The notes beneath the pieces are model-generated. The model did not search any database, was not told the origin of the DNA, and saw nothing but the letters and a program-made list of their open reading frames with translations. The position numbers were made by a program, and so were the translations under genes. Of a stretch of 64,000 nt of DNA, positions 1 to 10,709 are shown one piece after another (position 1 is the stretch's first letter; each line of letters opens with the position of its first letter). The DNA is from Endomychus coccineus (Eukaryota > Arthropoda > Insecta > Coleoptera > Endomychidae), in NCBI GenBank assembly GCA_958510875.1, contig OY294069.1:163803111-163867110 (forward strand). Reading direction: 5' to 3'.

Positions 1-2
1 AA

Positions 3-170
3 TTTGCTATCGACCGAATAGTTTATGATTGGTTTTGCAAAGCTAGAAATGAAAACATTCCTGTATTGGGACCCTTGGTAAAGGAAAAAGCTCCAGAAGT
101 ATCCGAAAATTAACGGATTTATGGTTTCAAATGACTGGCTGAATAGGTTCCTCAAGACACAACATCAATT
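3..170 (+). pseudogene. Tigger/Tc5-type transposase HTH fragment
   Basis: The plus strand reads as the CENP-B/Tc5-type helix-turn-helix DNA-binding domain of a pogo/Tigger transposase: VYDWFCKARNENIPVLGPL, then KEKAPEV. A stop codon near 111-113 and a frame change follow, after which GFMVSNDWLNRF continues the same domain. The W-F-x-x-A/S-R-x-x-x-I-P-V-x-G pattern is typical of this domain. No DDE catalytic part follows and the left part is cut by the window edge, so this is a dead fragment. The family call rests on motif recall, not on a search. Confidence 0.6.
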
Positions 171-189
171 TTAAAACAATTTGTGACGA

Positions 190-1560
190 GTGATGATCCC
201 CGGGCCTGATCAGGTGAACCTGATTCGAATGAGCCCGTGCCCACGGTTGTGCCAGATTTTTACGGACTAAAACCGCTCCCCCATGAGGTTGGTTGTCGTT
301 TCCAGGGGAAGCCCCACTGCACTGCGGACATTAGAGTTCTGTTGTGCCCTCACATATTGCTATCTACTCATCAGTCCAATGTATTCTATGAAATTCAGTA
401 GCCTGATATAAGGGATACTTCTGATTTTTTCGGGTGTGGTTTTATCGTTTCCGAAGTATGTCCGACGACCAGCCGCGTATGCCGTGCACTGACACAGCAC
501 ATGCATGGGTGTCTCTTCTTCTACGCCCCAACCCCTGCATGTGGACAGATCTACGAGACCCATCGTATCCATGTTGGTAGCATGAGGCGTGTGCTGTCAG
601 GAATGCAACAAGATTTCGTATTTCTTGTCTGTTGAATGTCAGCAGATTTTTCACTCGTTGCTGCTGGAGATTTCTCATTAGTCGCTTGGAGTGCGACATA
701 CGGAACAGTTTCCTCCGTTAGCCATGATGCTCTGTTTCGAGCCATTCTTGGATAACAGATTTTGCTGTGACATGAGAAATGCCGCAGGTAGGGTGTGGCT
801 CAATCAGTGGTTGTTCTGTCTCCGCTTCAGCGAGTGCGACGTCAGTTTCAGTCCCTTCTCGTCTGGTTTCCTCATTCTATTGAGGTTCTTTACTAGTGCC
901 GTTAGTTCTTTCACACAATCGAGTACACATTATGAGGTGATTGTGTGAATTAAGTGCCTTAAGCACTGTCAGGTTGCTCACTATGATTGTGATTTGTCTA
1001 TTCTCAGAGGCTCTCTCCCCCATAATTCGAGCACATGTTGTAATTGCTACTATTTTTACTCAGAATTCTGACGCAAATGTCCCTAGGTTCAAAGAAATTA
1101 TTTCTCCTAGGTCAGTTTTGTCTTGACTATTCCAGCACATGTTTTTTTTTTCAGCCGTAAAGAATCCCCTGGTATCAATTGAGGATTGCCCCCAGCTTTC
1201 TCTTGTCCATTCAAGGTTTGAATCGCGAAAGGTATGGGAGTGCTGTGATCTTTGATCCTATCGGGTCCCATCTCCAATGGCTCAGGTGATCCAAGCAATC
1301 CAAGAATGCTTTGGCCTTTCTGGTCGGCTTCGCCATCGCAGTCGTTGGGGTGGTCGACATTCGCACCTGTCATTCCTGAGCATGTCGGCCTCTGAACTCT
1401 GTTCAGGGAATGCTGAGCTACTTTCGTTTCGGTTTTTTGCCACCACACGTTTGCGGCGTATGTTGCAATGGGTGTACACCCAGTGCACCATTCGTGGTCG
1501 TCTTCAGATTATTCCGAATATACTCTGTGAAATGTTTGAGTTCAGGAATCTAGAATCTCA
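190..1560 (-). pseudogene. Non-LTR retrotransposon remnant (RNase H/3' region), family C
   Basis: On the minus strand this degenerate block matches the plus-strand block at 57441-59160. Both share the stretch ending MSHSKRLM-N/D-LQQQRVKNLLTFNRQEIRN, then a Cys/His-rich tail (STCRG, EEETPMHVLCQC), and the same 3' flank (GAGGGCACAA..., ACCAACCTCA). A C-terminal Cys cluster after an RNase H-like region is known from the jockey/R1/I groups of non-LTR elements. Several frame changes are visible (the 550-920 and 1107-1600 parts lie in different frames), so it cannot code. The upstream reverse transcriptase is missing, as expected of a 5'-truncated insertion. Confidence 0.6.
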
Positions 1561-3088
1561 ATGCTCTAAACATGGAAAACTATAAGTAATATTCAAATGA
1601 GGTAAAACCACAATGATGGGGCGAGGAGACAGTGTCTGCTTTTTTGTTCGAAGTGAACAATAGCCTGTTGAAGTATCAGGTGACGGAATGTGGCGCATAG
1701 ATATGTGAGCTGAAAACCAGAGTTGAGGAGAAAGGAAAGCATACATTTGCGCTCTAGTATATCACACTGTCTCCCTTCAGAGTAGCGTTATTGCACATTA
1801 CATAATTTTAGGTGACATTGACGATCTTTATTCCTCTCTGACCCACTTCCATTTTTGTCTAACTTCCAATGACCATTACTACTTGATTCTATCGATATAT
1901 ACACTTACAGCAAATATACTTTCACGAGTTAGATTTAATGTCATCCAATGTTCCTAGGTCAGGGTTAGCCTATTTTCATCGGCTAGTCGGGCTTCTCAGT
2001 GCCCATTGATACATCTAGGACTGCAAAAAAATGATCCGACTCTTTTGTTTGTTCTAATACATACCATTAAAGTTTATTGCATTTAACAACTACAAACATT
2101 ATAGTGTACAATACCACTATACAGCCACACTTATTATTGTGCGCCAATTCTGAACGCATTTGATCTTTGACCACAATTAAAAAGTTACAGACTAGAGGAA
2201 TGAGGATAATCCTAAAATGTCATGGATATAATTTTATTTCATAAATTCTGACTACATTGATATGTTTGCCAGTTACATAAAGATTATATCATATCTCTAC
2301 TATTTTCATCCATAAACAATTTATTTGAATTCAATATGTTCAATAATGCGGTTCATCAATATTTCACTCGAAATGTCTATAATTTTTATATTCCAATAGC
2401 TAATTTCGAAAATACGTCTCTCATTGTACATAGCATATCGTTTATTATAATTAGGCTAACATTTTCTTATGCATTCTCGGTATCTTGAATATTGAATGAA
2501 TTGTATTATTAAATCCGGTGTTGAGCACTACATACACTAGCCGCAATAAGAAACGATCTTGTATGACCACGCGGATGAGTCGATATCCTCATAATTATTG
2601 GAAAATATCATCGATCAGACAAATATACACGTCTACTATAAGGTTTAGATATAATTAGACATCAAATTATCAGGTTCACTGATAATCCTTCAATATATTC
2701 AATTGATACAAAATAAAGGAATGAAAATAATTCGACTCACGGCAAGTACGCTCCAACACAAGATGATCTCTGTCAATCTCCGTTTTCCAGTCTCCCCTCT
2801 CATCGCGTGTCGCGAGATCTCTCTCGGGTTTCGCGCAATAGTAAAATAACCGATTTGCGTCATTAAATCACAGATGTTAGTCAGAGTCTCTTTCCCAAGC
2901 TTAGTTATCTATGATTCCGGAAGGAAATCATTATTAACATCATTCAAGCAGCCCAGTAACATATGGAACGTTACAACTAACGTAGGAATATGAAAGCACA
3001 ACCAAAAAAGACTCAAAAGTCAACGAACTGCCACCAGTTCCAAATGTCAACTATTCGTACTCAAACGAGTCAAATGTAGTGAAAATAA
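1561..3088. other. AT-rich stretch, nothing recognised
   Basis: No open frame of note, no inverted repeat that I could find and no similarity to other repeats in the window. It is probably old intergenic DNA. Confidence 0.5.
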
Positions 3089-3390
3089 TTGGCGAATTTA
3101 CCAAGTAAGTCTCTTGAACAGGCCTCTGATATTTGCTATAATATAGAGTTTAATGCAACCAAAACTCAAGTTTGTATTTTCTACAGACAGGCGGATTCTG
3201 CGATTCCTAATACGATGATCTCAGGTACAACTATTCACATGCAGTCTTCCATATCCATTCTCAAGTTCACCACCAATAGCACCCTCTCATGGAATCATGT
3301 GAGGTCCATTGCGAGAACCGCATCACGAAAGTTGGTTTTCTATTTCGTGCAAAAAGCTATTTTACATCCCAGCAGTCATTAAATAATGAT
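3089..3390 (+). pseudogene. Jockey-like reverse transcriptase fragment, family A
   Basis: The frame contains FNATKTQVCIFYRQAD, then a T-T-NSTLSW motif and SIARTASRKL. These match the downstream reverse transcriptase region of the family-A copies at 46680-47455, 22080-23165 and 54190-55310 (FNATKTQTCVLSRK, NSTLSWDDHVRSIAKT). In non-LTR elements this part lies just after the YADD/FADD catalytic motif. The fragment starts and ends abruptly and lacks the catalytic motif, so it is dead. Confidence 0.7.
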
Positions 3391-3792
3391 TTCGGATGAT
3401 TTATTACTTACCTATTTGTTCCCACTTTGAATTATGAATTATGACAGTTACCTAACTGTTGGGAAATCATTAATGAGCTTTGGAAAATTGGGTTCGTATA
3501 TTCCATCGCTGATTTCATAAATCATTGATTTATAATTACTTAGTTGAGTACAATCTCAATCAGCTATCAAGATGTAGTCAATTATCCTTTGTTCTTGAGT
3601 AATATATCAGTAAATCATATAATATAATTATAAACTCCCATATAACATGTGGATATTCTCCATCCATATACTATAGTAAATATTGGCTGTGTTGAATTGA
3701 TTATTCTTTTTGTGTTAAGGTCATTCAAATTGGAGAAAGAAATGGTGCACGGCACGTGATCACTGATAATTTCTGATATACACACACATATA
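3391..3792. other. AT-rich left flank of the 3793-6051 element
   Basis: Nothing recognised. It ends in a short CA/TA-rich run (ACACACACATATA) that supplies the TA target site. Confidence 0.5.
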
Positions 3793-4257
3793 CAGGGTGT
3801 CCCAATATTGCTGGGACACAGAGCTACCACGTATTCTAGAGGTCAAAATAAGTCGATTGAGCCCAATTTACCTGTATACCAAAATGTACCGTTTGTCCGT
3901 GAGAAGAGTTCAAAGTTTACTAAAAAAAATACATTTTTGTATGTTGTTCCGAAGTGCTTTATACAAATTTAATGAAATTTGGTAAATGTGTATTCTAGAT
4001 GATTAGCTTACTTTTAGTAATCAAAAAAACCCAAAGAAAATTGTAGAGGGGTTGGAACCACCCTCACCCCTTGGCATTTTTTCCCCCATTTTTGTAGGGG
4101 TGGGAATACGGTTTTAAGACTTTTTTATCTGGAAGGCCTACTCATTATCTTCATTTTCTTACTCTTGTAAAAACTCCGTATTTTGCGTAGTTTTCAAGAA
4201 AAAAAATGTTTTCGCAAACACTGATAACCGATTTTCGGGTATAGGTTTAATAAAATT
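3793..4257 (+). repeat. Left 465-bp terminal inverted repeat
   Basis: Inverted copy of 5587-6051. It contains a conspicuous G/C-rich core (GTTGGAACCACCCTCACCCC) in otherwise AT-rich DNA. The inner border is at the sequence AATAAAATT. Confidence 0.95.
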
Positions 4258-4458
4258 GTAATACAAAATTTAGTTGGCCGCGGACACAAAGACAAAACCA
4301 AATGTTATGATTTTGACAGGAAACATAGTTTATTGTTAACAGTAAATGTGTCAGTTATTTGTTCTCTTTTGCTTGTTTTTTTATTATTTCTTATTGTCAT
4401 CACTGTTTTTGTTTAATTGTTATTGCTGTTGTTGCTGTTCCTTTGACGTCCCACAATT

Positions 4459-5538
4459 ATGAATTTTCCTTTTAATGAACAGACCGACATGTTATTAGTT
4501 CTTGGATATTGTCAAGGTAACTGCCGCGAAAGTGTTCGCGTGTATCAAGAGAGGTATCCAAACCGGAGAATTCCAAACCATAAAACTTTTGCCCGAATCG
4601 AAAGACGTCTTCGAGAAACGGGGAGGTTGACCCCAGTAAGAGTTAACGCTGGAAGACCTCGACAAGCTCGAACACCTATTGCGGAAGAAGCTGTTCTTCA
4701 AATGATTGATAACAATCCTAATACCAGTACTAGAAGATTGCAACGAGAAGCTGGAATTCCAAAAAGCACTGTAAGTCGAATCATTAGAGATCAATTAATT
4801 CGGCCATTTCACATCCAGCCAGTGCAAGAATTGTTGCCACCTGACTACGAATTACGTTTAAGTTTTTTACAAACTATTCGGGAGCGCAGAGTAGTCGACA
4901 ACGGATTCCATACTAAGATCTTGTTTACTGATGAGTCTTGTTTTACACGTCGCGGTATGACAAACCTACACAACGATCATGTTTATGCAGATGAAAATCC
5001 ACATGCCATTAAAAGTAGACATTATCAACGTGAATTTAAAATTAATGTCTGGGTCGGAATTATTGGCGAATTTATAGTCGGACCGTTACGATTACCTGAT
5101 CGTCTGAATGGCGATAGTTACCTCCGTTTCCTTCAACAAAATTTGCCAGAATTATTAGAAGACTTGCCTCTTAACTTGCGTAGAAATACGTTCTTCATGC
5201 ATGATGGTGCACCACCTCATTTTGCACGTGCAGTAAGAGAATATCTTGGTGAACAATTTGGTGGCAGGTGGATAGGTAGGGGACAAGAAGCACCCATTCA
5301 ATGGCCTCCGCGGTCTCCAGATTTAAACCCTTGTGACTTCTTCATCTGGGGAGAATTAAAAAGACAAGTGTACGAGGTTCAAATAAATAACATCGAACAA
5401 CTGTGGAATAGAATTCAAAATGCTGTAAATGCGCTACGAGAAAATGACGATGTTTTAAGAAGAGTGCATTTCAATTTTTTACGTCGAATTGACCTCTGTA
5501 TTAATGAAGGTGGAGGTCACATTGAACACTTGTTATAA
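4459..5538 (+). CDS. Tc1/mariner-type DDE transposase, intact
   Basis: The protein has 359 aa. The N-terminal half (about residues 8-115) is a paired helix-turn-helix DNA-binding region: YQERYPNRRIPNHKTFARI, then a basic linker GRPRQAR, then a second HTH with AGIPKSTVSRI. The catalytic acids are D158 (LFTDESCF), D249 (MHDGAPPHFA) and D293 (SPDLNPCDFFIWGEL). By my count 43 residues separate the last two, a DD43D signature, whereas mariner is DD34D and Tc1 is DD34E. The C-terminus ends GGGHIEHLL, matching the tail of the relative at 26477-27606 (GGQFEHLI). The ATG at 4459 is the first in frame after the left TIR. The protein should bind the TIRs and cut and join DNA in the nucleus. No disabling change is seen. 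Confidence 0.9.
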   Translation: MNFPFNEQTDMLLVLGYCQGNCRESVRVYQERYPNRRIPNHKTFARIERRLRETGRLTPVRVNAGRPRQARTPIAEEAVLQMIDNNPNTSTRRLQREAGIPKSTVSRIIRDQLIRPFHIQPVQELLPPDYELRLSFLQTIRERRVVDNGFHTKILFTDESCFTRRGMTNLHNDHVYADENPHAIKSRHYQREFKINVWVGIIGEFIVGPLRLPDRLNGDSYLRFLQQNLPELLEDLPLNLRRNTFFMHDGAPPHFARAVREYLGEQFGGRWIGRGQEAPIQWPPRSPDLNPCDFFIWGELKRQVYEVQINNIEQLWNRIQNAVNALRENDDVLRRVHFNFLRRIDLCINEGGGHIEHLL

Positions 5539-5586
5539 AAATTATTGTTTGTCTTGTGTAAATGTATTGTGTAATTTGTGTCTAAT

Positions 5587-6051
5587 AATTTTATTAAACC
5601 TATACCCGAAAATCGGTTATCAGTGTTTGCGAAAACATTTTTTTTCTTGAAAACTACGCAAAATACGGAGTTTTTACAAGAGTAAGAAAATGAAGATAAT
5701 GAGTAGGCCTTCCAGATAAAAAAGTCTTAAAACCGTATTCCCACCCCTACAAAAATGGGGGAAAAAATGCCAAGGGGTGAGGGTGGTTCCAACCCCTCTA
5801 CAATTTTCTTTGGGTTTTTTTGATTACTAAAAGTAAGCTAATCATCTAGAATACACATTTACCAAATTTCATTAAATTTGTATAAAGCACTTCGGAACAA
5901 CATACAAAAATGTATTTTTTTTAGTAAACTTTGAACTCTTCTCACGGACAAACGGTACATTTTGGTATACAGGTAAATTGGGCTCAATCGACTTATTTTG
6001 ACCTCTAGAATACGTGGTAGCTCTGTGTCCCAGCAATATTGGGACACCCTG
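5587..6051 (-). repeat. Right 465-bp terminal inverted repeat
   Basis: Reverse complement of 3793-4257, starting 48 bp after the transposase stop codon. No mismatch was found by eye over the portions compared. Confidence 0.95.
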
Positions 6052-6055
6052 TATA

Positions 6056-6545
6056 TGTTTATACTTACCCAGAACGTTTCTCAGTCAGCTCTATTGAAAT
6101 ATATAAGAACCGGGATGCTGTCATTGTAATTGCCAATCATAGTGATGCTCTAACCTACAATCCTCACTACAAAACGATTGAACTTTAGATGGATGTGTGA
6201 ATAGTTGATCTATGGGGAAGCATCGAAACGCATTGTGATCATCAACTATCTACTATCCTTTCAGAGTGGTGTAATTGGTAAACACGCTGGATTAGGCATC
6301 CAGTAATGTGGGGTCGAATCCCGCCTATGGTTCAAGGTTTTACGTTTTTTCATCTTTATAATCCTATGTTAAATTATCTAAGTTATCTTAATAATTCAGA
6401 AAATTTAATTATATATCTCTCAGTGTACTTACACGGAATTTTGGCCAATTAGGGAAAAAAACCTTAAAACTTGTTTATACTTACCCAGAACATTTTTCAG
6501 TCAGTTCTATTGAAATATATAAGAACCGGGTTGCTGTCATTGAAC
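6056..6545 (+). repeat. Direct duplication about 415 bp apart, flanking a tRNA-like sequence
   Basis: Block 6056-6136 (TGTTTATACTTACCCAGAAC, CAGTCAGCTCTATTGAAATA, AGAACCGGGATGCTGTCATT) recurs at 6471-6545 with only a few changes. Weaker similarity continues beyond (GATGTGTGAATAG and GAATGTGCGTGAATAGGATC). The left copy abuts the right end of the 3793-6051 transposon. A tRNA-like sequence lies between the copies. This could be two units of a local tandem repeat or two ends of an unrecognised element. Confidence 0.75.
6260..6331 (+). tRNA. tRNA-like sequence, anticodon AGG; tRNA pseudogene or SINE head
   Basis: Three of the four arms fold: D stem GTGT/ACAC around an AATTGGTAA loop; a perfect five-pair anticodon stem CTGGA/TCCAG around TTAGGCA (anticodon AGG by position); and T stem GTGGG/CCCGC around GTCGAAT. 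The B box GGGTCGAATCC is one base off consensus. The acceptor arms (TTCAGAG/CTATGGT) pair poorly, with two mismatches, and the T loop starts with G instead of T. T runs (TTTT at 6337, TTTTTT at 6345) follow and could stop RNA polymerase III. The D and anticodon arms resemble tRNA-Gln as much as tRNA-Pro. Confidence 0.4.
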
Positions 6546-6839
6546 GAGTACTGTCATACTGATTACCAATACTATAGATGAATGTGCGTGAATAGGATCT
6601 ATGGCAGTTTACATATTTCATCTTGAAAAGTACGGTAATGTGGATATATCACAATCCAATAAGCTACTAGCCTTTAAAAAAAATATTAGGCTTAAATGGT
6701 TCATTTCAGCGTGCAGAATTGTGCAGATTAACTGTAGAAGATAGAGACGACAAAGGCAAAACTTCGTTATAACTTTACATGATACCAAAACAAAAAAAGG
6801 AACGTGTAGGATCAGAGTTCAAGTCGGAATATCGTTGTT

Positions 6840-7232
6840 CACTGGGCTCCACGTCCTCAAGAAGCTACTGGATAGATACAGTGGCCCTCGGTCTGGCGTG
6901 GTGCCTTCGGCTTGAGGCAAGCGAAGCTCCACACTAGGGGGTTCTCGCTCAACCCCTCTGAAACCCTACTTTCTAATAGCAGGAAGGCCTAGAACTGGGG
7001 ACAAGACTCCTCACAGGCACTGTTATCTGAATAAACATCTACACCCAATGGGCATTGTTGAAGACCCAACTTGTAGTAGATGTGGAGAGGCGGATGAATG
7101 TCCAGCACTGGCTTCTTTTAGGCAGCACATATACATCGCTTGTGCCATAAGAGATATCAGTTCATGCAAAATCTTAACATTTGTCACTGCCTTATGCCCC
7201 CATTTTGATTGATTGATTGATTGATTGATCAT
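6840..7232 (+). pseudogene. Non-LTR retrotransposon 3' end, family B
   Basis: 5'-truncated copy of a family also found at 31000-31975, 33320-34133 and 39230-39715. Shared landmarks are CACTGGGCTCCACGTCCTCA, then TACACCCAATGGGCATTGTT, then a Cys cluster encoded by GACCCAACTTGTAGTAGATG. That Cys cluster ([12 protein letters not shown] in the better copies) is the C-terminal zinc knuckle seen after the RNase H domain in jockey-like elements. The element ends in a (TGAT)n tail. Stops and deletions make it non-coding. Confidence 0.7.
7207..7230 (+). repeat. (TGAT)n tail of the family-B element
   Basis: About five TGAT units close the retrotransposon remnant. The same tail closes the copy at 34115-34131 and, eroded, the copy near 31955, so it is the element's own 3' tail and not a chance microsatellite. 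Confidence 0.8.
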
Positions 7233-8786
7233 AAGTTTTCACATATGAAATGCATCGAAAGTTTTAACGATTGTGACCCAAACAAGTGAAACACAATAGA
7301 TTTTCCGTTTGCTCTAATCAGGGTGAGTGCACAAACTAGTTGGCATCAACAGTTTTGCAAAAATTCTCTGAAATGTTGCTTGAGGAGGACATCTGTCACC
7401 TTCTTCGCTGACAATGAAGCTGACATACAAACACACAAAATGCATGGAGAATGGCAGTCACTTTTGTGGCTGAGGAAAATCGAGGAAGACATTACCAATA
7501 AAATTCAAAAAGTATATTACATCAGCAAGAATTAGTGGCACCTCAACATTATTGAGGATTGCAGATGGAGAATCATAATTGTTTTCAGAAAGAACAAATA
7601 GAATTGAATGAATTTGGGGTTGTTCAGTTTCCAAATTTGAATAATTAGACTTTTATTGAATATAACAATGTTTCCAATATTTAATTAAGTCAAACTGTGT
7701 TTTATTAACAATGACATTACTATGTAGTAAAGTGATATCCCTATGTGGTAAAATAATTTAATAAACATTTTTGAATTCAGTAAAATAGCACATATCAGTC
7801 AAAATGCGAAAAAAGTGTTTTATTCTATCCACATGATAGATTATTACAAAGTAAGGCTTTCCTAAATCAATTGTTTTATATTATTTCTATCGGTAGAGTT
7901 GCTCTTCATGAAACGTATTGGTGAAATATAATTCAGGGAAGCTCTTGGAAAAGAAGCAAGAAATGTTGTGTATCAATAGATATTGACAGAGAAACGAAGG
8001 AGCAGCATCCGCATCTGTAACTTTCATCAGTACTTTTGATACCTGGTGAATGATTGAGAGAACTGATTCCGTTCTCAATTTTTTATTTTGTAATTTATGC
8101 GAGTTGTGTTACATAGTGTAAAACAATTATTCAACCTTCCACTCACTACCAAGACACATAGGAAGTTTTTTGTACTGTCGACAGTCTATAAATTCCTTTG
8201 TTTAGAACCTTAAAAATAATTAACCAAGAAATTACCACGTTTGGCGCTTACGATTTGTGAGATGTAGGTACAATAATTCAACAATCACCGGACGTGATAA
8301 TAGAGCAATTTGATGTTCTTATTTTCCTGCTAGGTACAACGTTAAACAATGCGGAAATTAGAAGTTCTTTCGATTCCGAACCCCTAAATAGGTAGCTAAA
8401 ACTACTTTCAAATTGAGCAATTGTTATATACAATTGATTGTTATATGAATACTAATCATCGCATTTATAAATTGTTGATAATAATGTAGCTGGTGTACAG
8501 TGCCGTAACAGGAATATTCCTGCAAGTAAATGAATATTTATTGAAAATCTTGGTAAATGGTCATATCAAACCATTATCGATATGAAAATTCTAGGTTTGT
8601 GTATGAATTCCGCGTCACAATAGCACTACTTGATGGCGACGTTCCGCTGATCATTACAGGTGGCATCTTCAGGACAGGCTTGAGTGTTTATTGTGGGAAA
8701 AACTTTACGTTACATAGTTCACTGCCAGTTCTGGCACCTAACCTTGCCGTTGTGTGATCATGTGCACAGTGAAATTTTCGAGGAGG
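7233..8786. other. AT-rich stretch, nothing recognised
   Basis: No gene or repeat that I can name. It ends in CGAGGAGG (8779-8786), the target site of the hAT element that follows. Confidence 0.5.
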
Positions 8787-10701
8787 CAGTGGCGGCTCCT
8801 CGAAGGAGGCTAAGGAGGCTCAGCCTCCTCACAAATTTATATTGTTGATCATTCTTCATTTTATTTCCTGTTTCTCTAATAATTTTTCAAATTTTACAAT
8901 TAATTCCCCGTTCTCAGTAGTTATTTTTAATCTGGCAACAGAGACCTGAGGCTAGACTCTCTATATATCTCAAACGCTGAGCATATGTTGTTCAACACAG
9001 TTGCCGTTTTTCCGACCAGTCAATCGCCAAATAAGGCAACACCCTCCGGAGGCTAGCCTGCCGCCCGCCTTTAAGTTCACTACAGTCGGTGTGGTACGGA
9101 ATACGACACTTGCGTGTTGCGTCAGTGCTTGTTCTGTTTTATGCGGGTATAATGGTTGAGTGACGCCACGCGAAATAAGGTTAGATTAGAATTCGTCTGT
9201 TCGGTAAATTATTAATTGTAAAAATGGACAACTAGTGGAAAGATTTTCAGGGTTCTACGATGTTAGTTCGGGAAGAACAGCGGTCAATTTATTCAATTTT
9301 TTAATGGAAACATTTCAACGATTCGACTTTGCGAATAAATCAGACTTACGACGGCATCTGTAATGGCGGGACATTTAAACGGTCTTCGAACAAACGAACG
9401 TAAGTTTTAAATAACATAGTAGGAAACAGAATTCCCTGTAATGCTCGAACTCGATGGAATTTTACATCACGTGCAATGTTTAGTTTACCATCCATAAAAA
9501 TAAAGACAAATTAATTGAAACATTTGATTTTATATTAAACAGTGACGACTTTTCAACAGATCAGGTTTCATTAAATGCTGCTGTTGGTTTAAAATCTTAT
9601 TTAGAAAATCAAGAATTTTTGTTTTTTCTTGATACTTTTAAATTAATATTTGAACAAACTGATCTTATTTTTCAAATTTTACAACATAAATTCACTAATA
9701 TAATTTATTCAAGAGATCGTTTGAAACATTTCATTGATAAAATTTCAAGTTTCCGTTATACAGAATTTCATTTTAATATTTTATTTGGAAATTATTCAAC
9801 TGATGAGGCCTCTCCCGTGAAAAGGAGGAAAACGTATAATTTGGTAGACAAGAAACTACATTATAAACAACTTTTTTATGAAATTTTAGATACTATTAAA
9901 GGTCAAATTGAGATTCGATTTTCCGATTTACATGAATTGAAGTTTTTTGACTTGACGAATAGAAGATTTTTCGAATCTTTTTCAAAAGAGTTCCCCAATA
10001 CACTTTAAGATAACTTAGTTCTAAAATATAATTTTTTTGATAAAATAGCGCTGCACAATGAATCATGCGTTGTATACTGGGATAAAGATATTTCAGGCCA
10101 GTTCGACAGTCACGCCGATATGATAAAATATATGATAGATAATGATTTGCTACAAGTCTTACCTCAGTTTTATAAACTACTTTGTCTGACAGTCACCATT
10201 CCCGTCACGTCGGCATCGGTGGAGAGATCATTTTCTACTCTCAAACGAATTAAAACATACATGCGAAATACAATGGGCCAAAATCGTTTATACAATGTTA
10301 GTTTAATATCTATTGAAAAAGATTTAGTAAAGCACTTAAAACATAATGATACATTTTATGATAATATTATTGATCATTTTTCGCAAATTAAAGACCGTAG
10401 AATTTCGTTAATATATAAAAAAGTTGATAAAATTAATTAAAAAAAACAAAATATCAAAAATTCCAAAAAAAAGAAAAAAATTAAGAATCCAAAAAAAATA
10501 AAAAACAAAAAACGAACGAAAAAAAATTTGTGGGCAAGAGAAACTCTATACCTTGGTTCTTGCTGGGTAACAATTGATTTTGTCACTGAAGTAGCTGGTA
10601 CGGTCGCTGTGCAAAGGTTAAAACGCTGTGAATAGAGTACATTTTTACAAAAACGTTTTATGTCCAGCCTCCTCTCTCAAAAAGTTCACGAGCCGCCACT
10701 G
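8787..10701 (+). mobile_element. hAT transposon with 8-bp target duplication
   Basis: The element begins CAGTGGCGGCTC and ends GAGCCGCCACTG, 12-bp perfect terminal inverted repeats. It is flanked by an 8-bp direct repeat CGAGGAGG (8779-8786 and 10702-10709), the hAT signature. Near the left end a run of AAGGAGGC/AGCCTCC motifs forms a subterminal hairpin, and GGAGGCTGGAC lies at the other end. It encodes a damaged transposase of the zinc-finger MYM/TTF-type hAT group. At 1.9 kb it is shorter than full hAT elements of this group, so internal or N-terminal coding sequence is missing. Confidence 0.92.
9484..10440 (+). pseudogene. hAT transposase, C-terminal part, one internal stop
   Basis: A single frame runs from 9484 to 10440, broken only by TAA at 10006-10008. 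It reads through ENQEFLFFLDTFKLIFEQTD, then DKISSFRYTEFHF, and ends with the hAT C-terminal dimerisation signature VTSASVERSFSTLKRIKTYM followed by NRLYNVSLISIE. Upstream of 9484 no zinc-finger or N-terminal catalytic part is seen. The missing N-terminus and the stop mean it cannot make a working transposase. The family call (ZMYM1-like/DUF4371 hAT) is from motif knowledge. Confidence 0.85.
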
Positions 10702-10709
10702 CGAGGAGG

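Larger units (their letters stand above)
3793..6051 (+). mobile_element. Complete Tc1/mariner-type transposon with 465-bp TIRs
   Basis: The element begins CAGGGTGTCCCAATATTGCT and ends with the exact reverse complement. TA dinucleotides flank it (3791-3792 and 6052-6053), which is the target site duplication of the Tc1/mariner superfamily. The terminal inverted repeats run 3793-4257 and 5587-6051. They look essentially identical over 465 bp: even the 62-codon open frames inside them (3797-3985 plus, 5859-6047 minus) translate identically. Between them lies one intact 359-codon transposase. Near-identical repeats plus an open reading frame indicate recent insertion, possibly an active copy. 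Known Tc1/mariner TIRs are mostly short or about 200-250 bp, so this length is notable. Confidence 0.95.

Noticed and set aside
3797..3985. Identical 62-codon open frames at 3797-3985 (plus) and 5859-6047 (minus)
   Set aside because: They lie wholly within the two terminal inverted repeats of the transposon and exist only because the repeats are identical.
4495..4794. Minus-strand open frame of 99 codons opposite the transposase
   Set aside because: Shadow of the transposase coding strand; no domain.
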